From a virus, in IMG/VR virus record IMGVR_UViG_3300037189_033761, positions 1-37,264 of that record: a stretch of 37,264 nucleotides of DNA. The stretch is one strand, 5' to 3'. Position numbers and translations under genes: made by a program. Position 1 is the first letter of the stretch, and every line of letters starts with the position of its first letter. The notes beneath the pieces are model-generated. The model was not told the origin of the DNA, ran no database searches, and saw nothing but the letters and a program-made list of their open reading frames with translations. This document shows, one piece after another, positions 31,777 through 37,264 of this stretch.

Positions 31777-32485
31777 TAACTTCAGCAAAAATCTGTTGTT
31801 TTGTTTCTTTAGATTCTTTGCTAAGAACACCTTTTAAAGCTTCAATCAAGTCACTACCGCCTCTGTTGAGAGCATTGTATAGATCAATTTCAGTTTCTTC
31901 ATATAGGCCGCCCATGCTCTGAACACTCTTCTTGAAGTCCTCAAAATCTTTATACCCAAATACAGAATTAAGATTGTCGTGAGCTTTGCTTATTTTATCA
32001 AGAACCCAAGCTTCAACTTTTGCATCACAACCTGCTTTTACCATGAGACTATAAATCATTGTTGAAAGCTTGAAAATGCGATAGACCAGCTGTTTTGCCA
32101 TATATGTATCGCTATCTGTATCCTCAGCCTCCATACCACATACACCGCCACACTCTTCACAATCCTCATCGTTCTTTCGATTTGCTACACAAGCCTGACA
32201 TTTATTACATTTGCAGTTGCCGCCTTTTGCAGCACAAACTGTATTAATTTCTTCGTCTTCAACAGGCGTGATGGTAGGTCCTTTAGGATTAGGTGTACCA
32301 GGCTTGTTGATTGGTGTTGTGACTAGAACTTTTTGACCCTTTTGAGGTAATTTAACGTTCTGAAGTTTGTCTGGACTTAAGCCTGCGCCAGATGCGTTAT
32401 CACCCTGAATGCCCATGGAACCAGTAAATTCATTTATTTTATGTTTATATGCTTCATTAAGCTGCTCAAAGTCTCTTCTAAACAT
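31760..32485 (-). CDS. Cys-rich late protein with capsid-targeting-like N-terminus
   Basis: 241 aa. N-terminus MFRRDFEQLNEAYKHKINEF has 'QLNE' before Ala. A Gly/Pro-rich region (20-75) is followed by a dense cysteine segment of eight Cys (about 85-118, C..C.C..C..C pattern) that should bind metal, then an acidic helical domain (about 120-190) and a helical C-terminus. I do not recognise a named family; the helical part looks like phage structural proteins. A late box 5 nt upstream supports the start. The only CTS-type gene of this block on the minus strand. Confidence 0.65.
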   Translation of the reverse strand: MFRRDFEQLNEAYKHKINEFTGSMGIQGDNASGAGLSPDKLQNVKLPQKGQKVLVTTPINKPGTPNPKGPTITPVEDEEINTVCAAKGGNCKCNKCQACVANRKNDEDCEECGGVCGMEAEDTDSDTYMAKQLVYRIFKLSTMIYSLMVKAGCDAKVEAWVLDKISKAHDNLNSVFGYKDFEDFKKSVQSMGGLYEETEIDLYNALNRGGSDLIEALKGVLSKESKETKQQIFAEVIKLLE

Positions 32486-32490
32486 ATAAT

Positions 32491-32498
32491 TATTTATT
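32491..32498 (-). promoter_or_regulatory. Late-type promoter box (AATAAATA)
   Basis: One mismatch; ends 5 nt before the ATG at 32485. Forms a 33-bp divergent late pair with the plus-strand box at 32506-32513. Confidence 0.7.
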
Positions 32499-32505
32499 AA
32501 TAATA

Positions 32506-32513
32506 CCTAAATA
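32506..32513 (+). promoter_or_regulatory. Late-type promoter box (CCTAAATA)
   Basis: Two mismatches; ends 5 nt before the ATG at 32519. Confidence 0.6.
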
Positions 32514-32518
32514 ATATT

Positions 32519-32809
32519 ATGACATTATTTGAGAAAGCTTTTTTAAATTTGCTGAATAATGATATTATTAATGAAAATAAGGGTCATAGGTGTACAAAGG
32601 TCACAGGGCAGATGTCATCTACAAGATCTGATAAAAAGTATATGAGATGTGCTAGAGTTAACGGTAAGCTGAAGAGAGTACATTACGGTGATCCAAATTT
32701 AAGAATAAAGAAATCCAATTCCAAGCGCAGAAAAAGTTTCAGAGCTCGTCACAAATGTTCTTCCGCAAAGCCAGGTACACCAAAATACTATAGCTGTAAA
32801 AATTGGTAG
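32519..32809 (+). CDS. Small basic Cys-containing late protein with capsid-targeting-like N-terminus
   Basis: 96 aa, strongly basic. N-terminus MTLFEKAFLNLLNNDIINEN has Phe4, Phe8 and 'IINE' before Asn. The rest resembles a conserved phage small protein with 'RVHYGDPNLRIKKSNSKRRK' near 56-75, 'SFRARHKC' near 76 and a C-terminal 'YYSCKNW'; four Cys may bind zinc. Basic character fits DNA contact inside the head. Function unknown. Confidence 0.65.
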   Translation: MTLFEKAFLNLLNNDIINENKGHRCTKVTGQMSSTRSDKKYMRCARVNGKLKRVHYGDPNLRIKKSNSKRRKSFRARHKCSSAKPGTPKYYSCKNW

Positions 32810-32811
32810 AA

Positions 32812-32819
32812 TATAAGTA
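32812..32819 (+). promoter_or_regulatory. Late-type promoter box (TATAAGTA)
   Basis: One mismatch to TATAAATA; ends 5 nt before the ATG at 32825. Confidence 0.65.
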
Positions 32820-32824
32820 ATATT

Positions 32825-33232
32825 ATGATTAGTTTTCGAGAATTTCATAATAAAAATGTGCTCGGTGTGAGGGAGCAAATACATTTATTGGATCATCCTG
32901 AATTAGGAGAAATACCTGTTAAGGTTGATACAGGCAATGAAGCATACAACGTATTGCATGGTGTAAATATAAAAGATAAAGGCGATCATGTCACCTTTAA
33001 ATCTGTAAATAACAAAGAATTAACTTTACCAAAAATTGATACAGTCACTATTCACATAGGTAGCGGTGTTAAAGAGGAAAGACCGGTAGTAAAGCTAAGC
33101 TTTAATATGAATGGTATAGAGTATAAAGATGTTCCATTTAGCATAGCCGATAGGTCAGAAAATGAAGAAGCAGTATTGCTGGGAGAACCTTTTCTTAAAC
33201 AAACAAATTCAGTTGTTGATGTTAAAAAGTAA
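32825..33232 (+). CDS. Retropepsin-like aspartic protease-fold protein
   Basis: 135 aa. 'GEIPVKVDTGNEAYNVLHG' (28-46) carries the Asp-Thr-Gly of retropepsin-like proteases, in the form seen in the RimK-associated 'ATP-dependent zinc protease' family (PF05618, DTGA..SALH). The C-terminal 'DVPFSIADRSENEEAVLLGEPFL' also fits that family (DR..m..P.LLGR..L). Such domains dimerise to form the active site. The N-terminus MISFREFHNKNVLGVREQ resembles the head-targeting tails. Its 3' end overlaps the minus-strand gene by 24 nt. Confidence 0.72.
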   Translation: MISFREFHNKNVLGVREQIHLLDHPELGEIPVKVDTGNEAYNVLHGVNIKDKGDHVTFKSVNNKELTLPKIDTVTIHIGSGVKEERPVVKLSFNMNGIEYKDVPFSIADRSENEEAVLLGEPFLKQTNSVVDVKK

Positions 33233-33547
33233 GTTATTAAAACCTATAGCATTCAATACATTTTTAAGATTAAAATGATCAATCTTATTAGTAATAAAAA
33301 TAGTAGGTGCATAGTGTAATTCACTGTCTATTCTTAGCCCCTTCTCTTCGCCAATGTTTAAAATATCGTCTATAAAGTCCATTGCACCAAAAGTTTTCAG
33401 ATATTTCCAATAAAAGTCTTTTTGTTCACATTCTATAAAAACTTCAAGATGAATTGCTTTTTTTGCAATTAGAGTTAGCTCTCTGAAGCAAGTTATGGAG
33501 GTAGGTGGGTTTATAATATCGCCGTTAATAATCAGCGAATGACTCAC
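33209..33547 (-). CDS. Hypothetical protein
   Basis: 112 aa, GTG start, not recognised. Alpha/beta pattern: N-terminal 'SLIINGDIINPP', a strand 'IHLEVFIECE' near 33, 'GAMDFIDDIL' near 54 and 'APTIFITNK' near 80, which gives a small Rossmann-like or HAD-like impression without a clear catalytic set. The GTG start is backed by a late-type box 5 nt upstream. Lies between folE and the protease-like gene. Confidence 0.6.
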   Translation of the reverse strand: MSHSLIINGDIINPPTSITCFRELTLIAKKAIHLEVFIECEQKDFYWKYLKTFGAMDFIDDILNIGEEKGLRIDSELHYAPTIFITNKIDHFNLKNVLNAIGFNNLLFNINN

Positions 33548-33552
33548 ATAAT

Positions 33553-33560
33553 TATTTAGT
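33553..33560 (-). promoter_or_regulatory. Late-type promoter box (ACTAAATA)
   Basis: Two mismatches; ends 5 nt before the GTG at 33547, confirming a GTG rather than the out-of-frame ATG next to it. Confidence 0.55.
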
Positions 33561-33578
33561 CAGATTCTATATGAGTTT

Positions 33579-34220
33579 TTAGTTTTGCGCAAATTCAACA
33601 AACTTATAAAATTCAGCTCTAGAGTTGTCATTATTATCTAAAAATGCACCAGACATTCTAGCAGTACGCATTGTAGAATCATGGCGTATACCACGGTTAG
33701 AGCAGCAGGTGTGATTTGCTTCAATCATTACTGCAACACCATTATTTTTCTCGCAAACTTTATCTACATGTGCATGAATTTGCATTGTAAGGTTCTCTTG
33801 CACCTGAGGTCGACGAGCAAACCAATCCACAATACGATTGAGCTTACTTAGACCAATAACTTTACCTTCTTTAGAAGGTATATATGCAACATGTGCAACG
33901 CCTGTAAAGGGTGCATGATGATGAGAGCAAAGTGATGTTAATTTAATATTATTTTGACACACCATGCCGTCGTATTGATCAATATTATCAAAAGCTGTTA
34001 TCTTCGGTGGCTTGCTATAGCAACCCCATGCAAAATCTTCTACAAAAGCCTTAGCAACACGGTGTGGTGTATTGTCACTATTTGGATCGTTTCTCCAGTC
34101 ATATCCTAGTGCATCCATATAAGCCTCATAAGCTTTTGAGGCTCTTTCAATTATTTGCTCTCTTTCTTCTTGAGAATGGGGGTGATTATGATTAGCGAAA
34201 GCGAGTTTTACTTTAGACAT
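33579..34220 (-). CDS. folE: GTP cyclohydrolase I (FolE)
   Basis: 213 aa. It converts GTP to 7,8-dihydroneopterin triphosphate, the first step towards folate and towards preQ0/queuosine. Zinc ligands are in 'LCSHHHAPF' (Cys98 and a following His) and 'NHTCCSNRG' (Cys172); the C-terminal '[10 protein letters not shown]' is the usual active-site end. I chose the Met at 34220 because a TATAAT box lies 7 nt upstream; a longer frame to 34280 would run through that box and the divergent promoter. It works with QueD and QueC. Confidence 0.93.
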   Translation of the reverse strand: MSKVKLAFANHNHPHSQEEREQIIERASKAYEAYMDALGYDWRNDPNSDNTPHRVAKAFVEDFAWGCYSKPPKITAFDNIDQYDGMVCQNNIKLTSLCSHHHAPFTGVAHVAYIPSKEGKVIGLSKLNRIVDWFARRPQVQENLTMQIHAHVDKVCEKNNGVAVMIEANHTCCSNRGIRHDSTMRTARMSGAFLDNNDNSRAEFYKFVEFAQN

Positions 34221-34227
34221 ATGTGTT

Positions 34228-34233
34228 ATTATA
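34228..34233 (-). promoter_or_regulatory. TATAAT -10 box before folE
   Basis: Perfect -10 hexamer 7 nt before the ATG at 34220. It is divergent from the late box at 34256-34263, again pairing an early-type with a late-type promoter. Confidence 0.5.
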
Positions 34234-34255
34234 TGATAAGAGTTAGCAGTTTCAA

Positions 34256-34263
34256 CATAAATA
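34256..34263 (+). promoter_or_regulatory. Late-type promoter box (CATAAATA)
   Basis: One mismatch; ends 5 nt before the ATG at 34269 and decides that start against upstream in-frame Met codons. Confidence 0.7.
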
Positions 34264-34268
34264 TTAAT

Positions 34269-34703
34269 ATGGGATTTCATACCAGAATAGACGAATCTCT
34301 AAGAACAACAAATCTTAGAAGAATAAGAATAAAGACTGATCCTTCAAAAGTAGCAAACAACGAAGACTTTAAAAATGTTGAAGGCTATGAAGGCTATATT
34401 CTAGGTGAGTGCAGGGGCATGTTGAAGGTATTGGTTTTAGCACCAGATATGCCTATTATGGATATACCTCCAGAAGTGCTTGAACATATATATGATGATC
34501 AAGTGGGTGATGTTCTAAGTGAATTTAAAAACTATGCTAAAGAATATCTCATTAAAAATAAAAATAAGAAACAAAATGATCCGGTTTTTGTTAATATAGA
34601 TAATTCTTCTGAATATAATGAAATTGAATCATTTTTAAAACAGGGTGGTGTTAGTGATGAAGAATTAAGTAAAATATATAGGGAGTTTATAGAACGTGAG
34701 TAA
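34269..34703 (+). CDS. Hypothetical late protein
   Basis: 144 aa, not recognised. A basic N-terminus is followed by a beta-rich segment '[20 protein letters not shown]' (40-59) and '[15 protein letters not shown]' (61-75), then a helical, acidic C-terminal half. It looks like a small structural protein. Promoter and start are clear; the N-terminus does not match the head-targeting pattern. Overlaps the next gene by 8 nt. Confidence 0.6.
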   Translation: MGFHTRIDESLRTTNLRRIRIKTDPSKVANNEDFKNVEGYEGYILGECRGMLKVLVLAPDMPIMDIPPEVLEHIYDDQVGDVLSEFKNYAKEYLIKNKNKKQNDPVFVNIDNSSEYNEIESFLKQGGVSDEELSKIYREFIERE

Positions 34704-35214
34704 ATTTGATAATTTATATAATGCATTAGTTTCTGAGGCACCTCTAAGAGACTATATCAAAGCAGCAAAAATAAGAACTGGTGCAGATAAAGCAGGGTTT
34801 AAAACTGGTCTGCTTGGAAAAGCTGTAGCAGGGTTGGGTGGTGTTGCTAGCAAAGCAGTAGGAGCAGTGGGGCATAGCTTGGGAGTTCAGGGCAAGAGTT
34901 TTCCAGGAACAAACGCACTGCAGGCAGGTATATCCAAGACAGCGGGTGCTATTGGCGGCGGTTTACAAGCTGCAGCAGATGTGAGAAGAACTGCACAAGA
35001 TTTAAATAAACAAAGAATGCAGGGCTATACAGCAGCACCACAATCTTATCTAACAGTTTCACGCGATCAAATACCTGCAGGTAATTATAGACAAAATGAT
35101 ATAGTTTTCTTTAATGATCAGAATGGTAAGAAAATGAGAGGCAAATTCGGTGGTGCAGCCCAAGATGCACAACATAAAGATGTAGCAATAATACTTGATC
35201 CAGAATATGCTTAA
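34696..35214 (+). CDS. Gly/Ala-rich late protein with capsid-targeting-like N-terminus
   Basis: 172 aa, GTG start, not recognised. '[16 protein letters not shown]' has 'LVSE' before Ala at the 14/15 bond. Residues 30-100 are Gly/Ala-rich with small hydrophobics and could form amphipathic or membrane-active segments. The C-terminal 50 residues look like a small beta domain ('YRQNDIVFFND', 'KDVAIILDPEYA'). Such a protein could be injected and act at the host membrane, but this is inference. Confidence 0.6.
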   Translation: MSKFDNLYNALVSEAPLRDYIKAAKIRTGADKAGFKTGLLGKAVAGLGGVASKAVGAVGHSLGVQGKSFPGTNALQAGISKTAGAIGGGLQAAADVRRTAQDLNKQRMQGYTAAPQSYLTVSRDQIPAGNYRQNDIVFFNDQNGKKMRGKFGGAAQDAQHKDVAIILDPEYA

Positions 35215-35215
35215 A

Positions 35216-35223
35216 TATAAATA
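35216..35223 (+). promoter_or_regulatory. T4-type late promoter TATAAATA
   Basis: Perfect match; ends 5 nt before the ATG at 35229, overlapping the 3' end region of the upstream gene. Confidence 0.8.
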
Positions 35224-35228
35224 TTAAT

Positions 35229-35447
35229 ATGCCTTTAAAATCTGGAAAATCTAATATTGGTAAGAATGTTGGTGAGCTAATGCGTGCTTATAAGCAAAAG
35301 GGTAAAATAGGTGCATCTCACCCAAAGACCAAGAAAGCAGCGCAGAAACAAGCTGTAGCAATTGCTTTATCTAAAGCAAAAGAAAGTTTTGAAGACAAAG
35401 TCAATAGAATTCTGGCAGAAATTAATAATCTAAAAAATAACAGTTGA
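35229..35447 (+). CDS. Small basic protein, DUF6496-like
   Basis: 72 aa. The sequence 'GKNVGELMRAYKQKGKIGAS' (11-30) followed by 'KKAAQKQAVAIALSKA' (36-51) matches my recollection of DUF6496, a small Lys-rich protein common in phages with a DNA-binding look. The C-terminus 'SFEDKVNRILAEI' resembles a head-targeting peptide with LAE, but sits at the wrong end of the protein. Perfect late promoter 5 nt upstream. Confidence 0.65.
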   Translation: MPLKSGKSNIGKNVGELMRAYKQKGKIGASHPKTKKAAQKQAVAIALSKAKESFEDKVNRILAEINNLKNNS

Positions 35448-35548
35448 TTTTTCAATTTTTCTTATTATAATATAAATAGGTATAGAAAAGAATCTCTTTG
35501 CAAATTAAGCTTAGTTGATTTTTTATTAAACCAGGTTATTATAAGAAT
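35448..35548. other. 101-bp intergenic leader of queD
   Basis: This is the longest gene-free stretch in the window. It holds a TATAAATA box at 35471-35478 and an 11-nt direct repeat, AGTTGATTTTT, at about 35442 and 35513. The remaining sequence is AT-rich. I see no convincing riboswitch fold, tRNA or terminator. Confidence 0.5.
35471..35478 (+). promoter_or_regulatory. T4-type late promoter TATAAATA with a 70-nt leader
   Basis: Perfect consensus but, unlike the other boxes, about 70 nt before the nearest start (35549), giving a true 5' leader for queD. Confidence 0.6.
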
Positions 35549-36262
35549 ATGAAATTTGAGAGTACAAAAGTAATAGAGTTAGGCTCATGCGCATTTAGAC
35601 AGTGGAGAGCAGATAGTCATTGCAAGTTTATACATGGATACAGATTGGTTGGTAAATTTTGGTTTGAATGCAGTACACTGGATGACAGAAATTGGGTTGT
35701 TGATTTTGGTGGATTAAAGGAGCTTAAACAGGTACTAGAAAAACAGTTTGATCACACATTATGTATTGCTAGTGATGACCCGCTTTTGAATAATTTTAAA
35801 CAATTACATGAATTAGGAGCAGTAGATCTAAGAGTTATGCCTAGAGGAGTTGGTATCGAGAGAACAGCAGAATGGTGTTTTGATGTTGCTGATGCTCATG
35901 TGAGAGGCATTACAAAAAATAGATGTTGGGTTAGCAGGGTTGAAGTATGGGAGCATGATAAAAATTCAGCAATTGCTAGCCTAGATTATGTACCAATTCC
36001 TAGCGATTTTAATCCTTATGCATCTGATAAACATGTAAAGACCAATTCAACCATTACACCTGCACTCGAGCCAGTCAATGCAACAAATGCAGGTATTAAT
36101 GTAGCTACAGTAGTTGCAGCAGCTGCACCTGAAACAATTACCTCTACTGGTGGTCAAATTGAAAATATTCCTTTAAAGAAAGAGATCAAGGGTGCTCCAG
36201 TAGGTAATAAGGTAACTAAGGGTTGGTCAAACCCGTTTGAAGGCACTAGCTGGGGTAGATGA
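35549..36262 (+). CDS. queD: QueD-like 6-carboxytetrahydropterin synthase with C-terminal extension
   Basis: 237 aa, about 80 longer than usual QueD. It turns the FolE product into 6-carboxytetrahydropterin, the substrate of QueE. The core has 'CAFRQWRADSHCKFIHGY' (14-31), 'WVVDFGGLKELK' (49-60) and 'FDHT' (67-70), with 'VEVWEH' near 145. The usual zinc pair His-Gly-His is His29-Gly-Tyr31, so the metal site is unusual. Residues 150-237 form a low-complexity Ala/Thr/Val linker ending in 'GWSNPFEGTSWGR'. ATGA-coupled to the next small gene. Confidence 0.82.
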   Translation: MKFESTKVIELGSCAFRQWRADSHCKFIHGYRLVGKFWFECSTLDDRNWVVDFGGLKELKQVLEKQFDHTLCIASDDPLLNNFKQLHELGAVDLRVMPRGVGIERTAEWCFDVADAHVRGITKNRCWVSRVEVWEHDKNSAIASLDYVPIPSDFNPYASDKHVKTNSTITPALEPVNATNAGINVATVVAAAAPETITSTGGQIENIPLKKEIKGAPVGNKVTKGWSNPFEGTSWGR

Positions 36263-36447
36263 ATCCAGAGATAAGACAACAACTCTATGGCGGCGAGATA
36301 GCCGATTATTATCCCTGTAAAGACAAAAATATTTCACCTGAAAAAGACAATAGAAACATTGGCAATATATATCAGCAGATTCTTAATAAAAATAATCCCT
36401 TGAATCTGCCTAGTGTTCTCAAGAACAAAATTACAATTGTTAAGTAA
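36259..36447 (+). CDS. Small hypothetical protein, coupled to queD
   Basis: 62 aa, not recognised; Asn/Ile/Pro-rich with one Cys. Its ATG overlaps the queD stop (ATGA). It ends 3 nt before the phoH stop on the other strand. Confidence 0.5.
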   Translation: MNPEIRQQLYGGEIADYYPCKDKNISPEKDNRNIGNIYQQILNKNNPLNLPSVLKNKITIVK

Positions 36448-36450
36448 ATA

Positions 36451-37188
36451 TTATTTCTTAATACTCGCTATAACTTTAACTATAAACTTTAACAATTTAC
36501 TGCGTGTAATATCTTCTTCTGTAAAATGAAAAGCATTAATTCCTTGATTATGGCTCTGTTCGGTATCAAAAGCTTTCATTATTTTTTCAAAACCTGATTT
36601 TTGAATATCTGATTGCAAGGAATCACCTATTATAAATAGCTTACAATTTTTACCAAATCTTGTTAAAATTGTTACAAGCTCACTATGTTCAAGGTTTTGT
36701 GCTTCATCTACTATAACAACGTTGTTCGTAAATGTTGCTCCGCGTAAAAAATTAACTGGTATGCTCTTCAAGTAATCACTTTCAAAAAGCATTTCTGTTA
36801 TTTGTTTTCCTACCAATTCATCACATTTCTCTATTAAAGGTATACTCCAAGGTTTAAACTTTTCATCCACCTCACCCGGAAGACTGCCTAATTTTCTTGT
36901 TGCCGATTCAACAATACTACGTATATAGACAATTTCATCTATCTTCTTATCTCTTAGCATTGTAAGAGCTACATATACAGCAAGATATGTCTTTGATGAA
37001 CCTGCAGGACCATCGCAGAAAAGAATTTGCGATGCATCATCCATTGCTTTCTCTACAAAAGCTTTATGATGATCATTTAAATGAAACTTCTGATCAATTT
37101 TAAAATTGAGAAAAATATCATTCCGTATGATACCATTCTCATCTTTAGCTTTGGCAGCTTTTTTAAGCTGTCTGTCTTTCTTAGACAT
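36451..37188 (-). CDS. phoH: PhoH-like ATPase
   Basis: 245 aa. Walker A 'GPAGSSKT' at 60-67 and Walker B 'VVIVDEAQN' ending near 165, with the 'YIRSIVESATRKLGSLPGEVDEKF' region (88-111) typical of PhoH. It is a predicted RNA-related P-loop ATPase, common in marine phages; its exact job in phages is unclear. Basic N-terminal tail. A late-type box lies 7 nt upstream. Confidence 0.92.
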   Translation of the reverse strand: MSKKDRQLKKAAKAKDENGIIRNDIFLNFKIDQKFHLNDHHKAFVEKAMDDASQILFCDGPAGSSKTYLAVYVALTMLRDKKIDEIVYIRSIVESATRKLGSLPGEVDEKFKPWSIPLIEKCDELVGKQITEMLFESDYLKSIPVNFLRGATFTNNVVIVDEAQNLEHSELVTILTRFGKNCKLFIIGDSLQSDIQKSGFEKIMKAFDTEQSHNQGINAFHFTEEDITRSKLLKFIVKVIASIKK

Positions 37189-37195
37189 CTAATAA

Positions 37196-37203
37196 TATTT
37201 ATT
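37196..37203 (-). promoter_or_regulatory. Late-type promoter box (AATAAATA)
   Basis: One mismatch; 7 nt before the phoH ATG. Shares the short gap with the divergent plus-strand gene. Confidence 0.5.
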
Positions 37204-37223
37204 GGATTTCTATCTTTTTTACG

Positions 37224-37229
37224 TATAAT
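37224..37229 (+). promoter_or_regulatory. TATAAT -10 box at the window end
   Basis: Perfect -10 hexamer 6 nt before an ATG at 37236. Confidence 0.4.
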
Positions 37230-37235
37230 AATGAT

Positions 37236-37264
37236 ATGGATAAGAACGTATTTCTTTCAGACGA
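37236..37264 (+). CDS. Start of a gene cut by the window end
   Basis: Only nine full codons (MDKNVFLSD) are visible, so no function can be read. The call rests on the ATG being 6 nt after a TATAAT box and on the divergent gap to phoH. An out-of-frame ATG lies 5 nt earlier. Confidence 0.35.

Noticed and set aside
34155-34268. Longer frame upstream of the gene at 34269
   Set aside because: It runs antisense through the folE start and its promoter; the late box 5 nt before 34269 marks the real start.
35448-35548. preQ1-type riboswitch in the queD leader
   Set aside because: I could not find the conserved hairpin plus A-rich tail; the region is just AT-rich with a late box.
1-37264. tRNA genes, CRISPR arrays, insertion sequences, introns or inteins
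   Set aside because: There are no gaps long enough for most of them, no repeat-spacer pattern, no transposase, and the polymerase, helicase and recombinase frames are uninterrupted.

Overview
The window is part of the genome of a T4-like (Tevenvirinae-related) tailed phage. It carries an almost complete T4-type replication, recombination and late-transcription core: primase gp61, sliding clamp gp45, ssDNA-binding protein gp32, helicase gp41, UvsX, polymerase gp43, gp46/gp47, late sigma factor gp55, UvsW and UvsY. It also has a gp14-type neck protein and PhoH. The DNA is AT-rich, genes are packed end to end, and no gene-free stretch exceeds about 100 bases. Phage-borne bS21, PhoH, FolE, QueD and QueC together with the low GC point to a marine T4-like phage. 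A SAR11/Pelagibacter-type host is my best guess from general knowledge; it is not proven by the sequence.

Layout. 1-1740: late head/neck genes on the plus strand. 1735-3493: minus-strand operon of unknown genes, including a two-TM zinc-ribbon protein. 3526-3930: one plus-strand CTS-type gene. 3908-13783: long minus-strand block with primase, an RmlD-like sugar reductase, clamp, gp32, a bS21 homologue, a DHH protein, helicase, a glycosyltransferase and a class II glutamine amidotransferase. 13822-15801: plus-strand head-type protein and UDP-galactopyranose mutase. 15793-27110: minus-strand block with QueC, UvsX, polymerase, a split glycosyltransferase, gp46, gp47, gp55, UvsW and UvsY. 27144-36447: mainly plus-strand accessory/late block with GIY-YIG nuclease-like, PD-(D/E)XK-like, ligase-like, HxGH nucleotidylyltransferase, retropepsin-like and QueD genes, interrupted by minus-strand genes including FolE. 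36451-37188: PhoH on the minus strand.

Two genome-wide patterns stand out. (1) Late promoter boxes (TATAAATA and close variants) lie exactly 5 nt upstream of the start codon in 11 genes on both strands, and TATAAT boxes lie 6-8 nt upstream of several early-type genes. With T4-type initiation the mRNA would begin at the AUG, so these would be leaderless or nearly leaderless messages without Shine-Dalgarno sites. The phage also encodes its own bS21, the ribosomal protein next to the anti-Shine-Dalgarno region. (2) At least a dozen otherwise unrelated proteins share an N-terminus resembling the T4 capsid-targeting sequence (Met, then Phe/Tyr-rich residues, then a hydrophobic-x-Glu cleavage-like site). 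They include ligase-like, nucleotidylyltransferase, nuclease-like and protease-like proteins. This suggests a set of enzymes packaged in the head, trimmed by the prohead protease and injected with the DNA.

Other points of interest: a preQ0 (7-deazaguanine) pathway, a gp32 without its zinc site, a gp55 without the clamp-binding tail, a glycosyltransferase split at a TGATG junction, and a perfect hairpin in front of the clamp gene.
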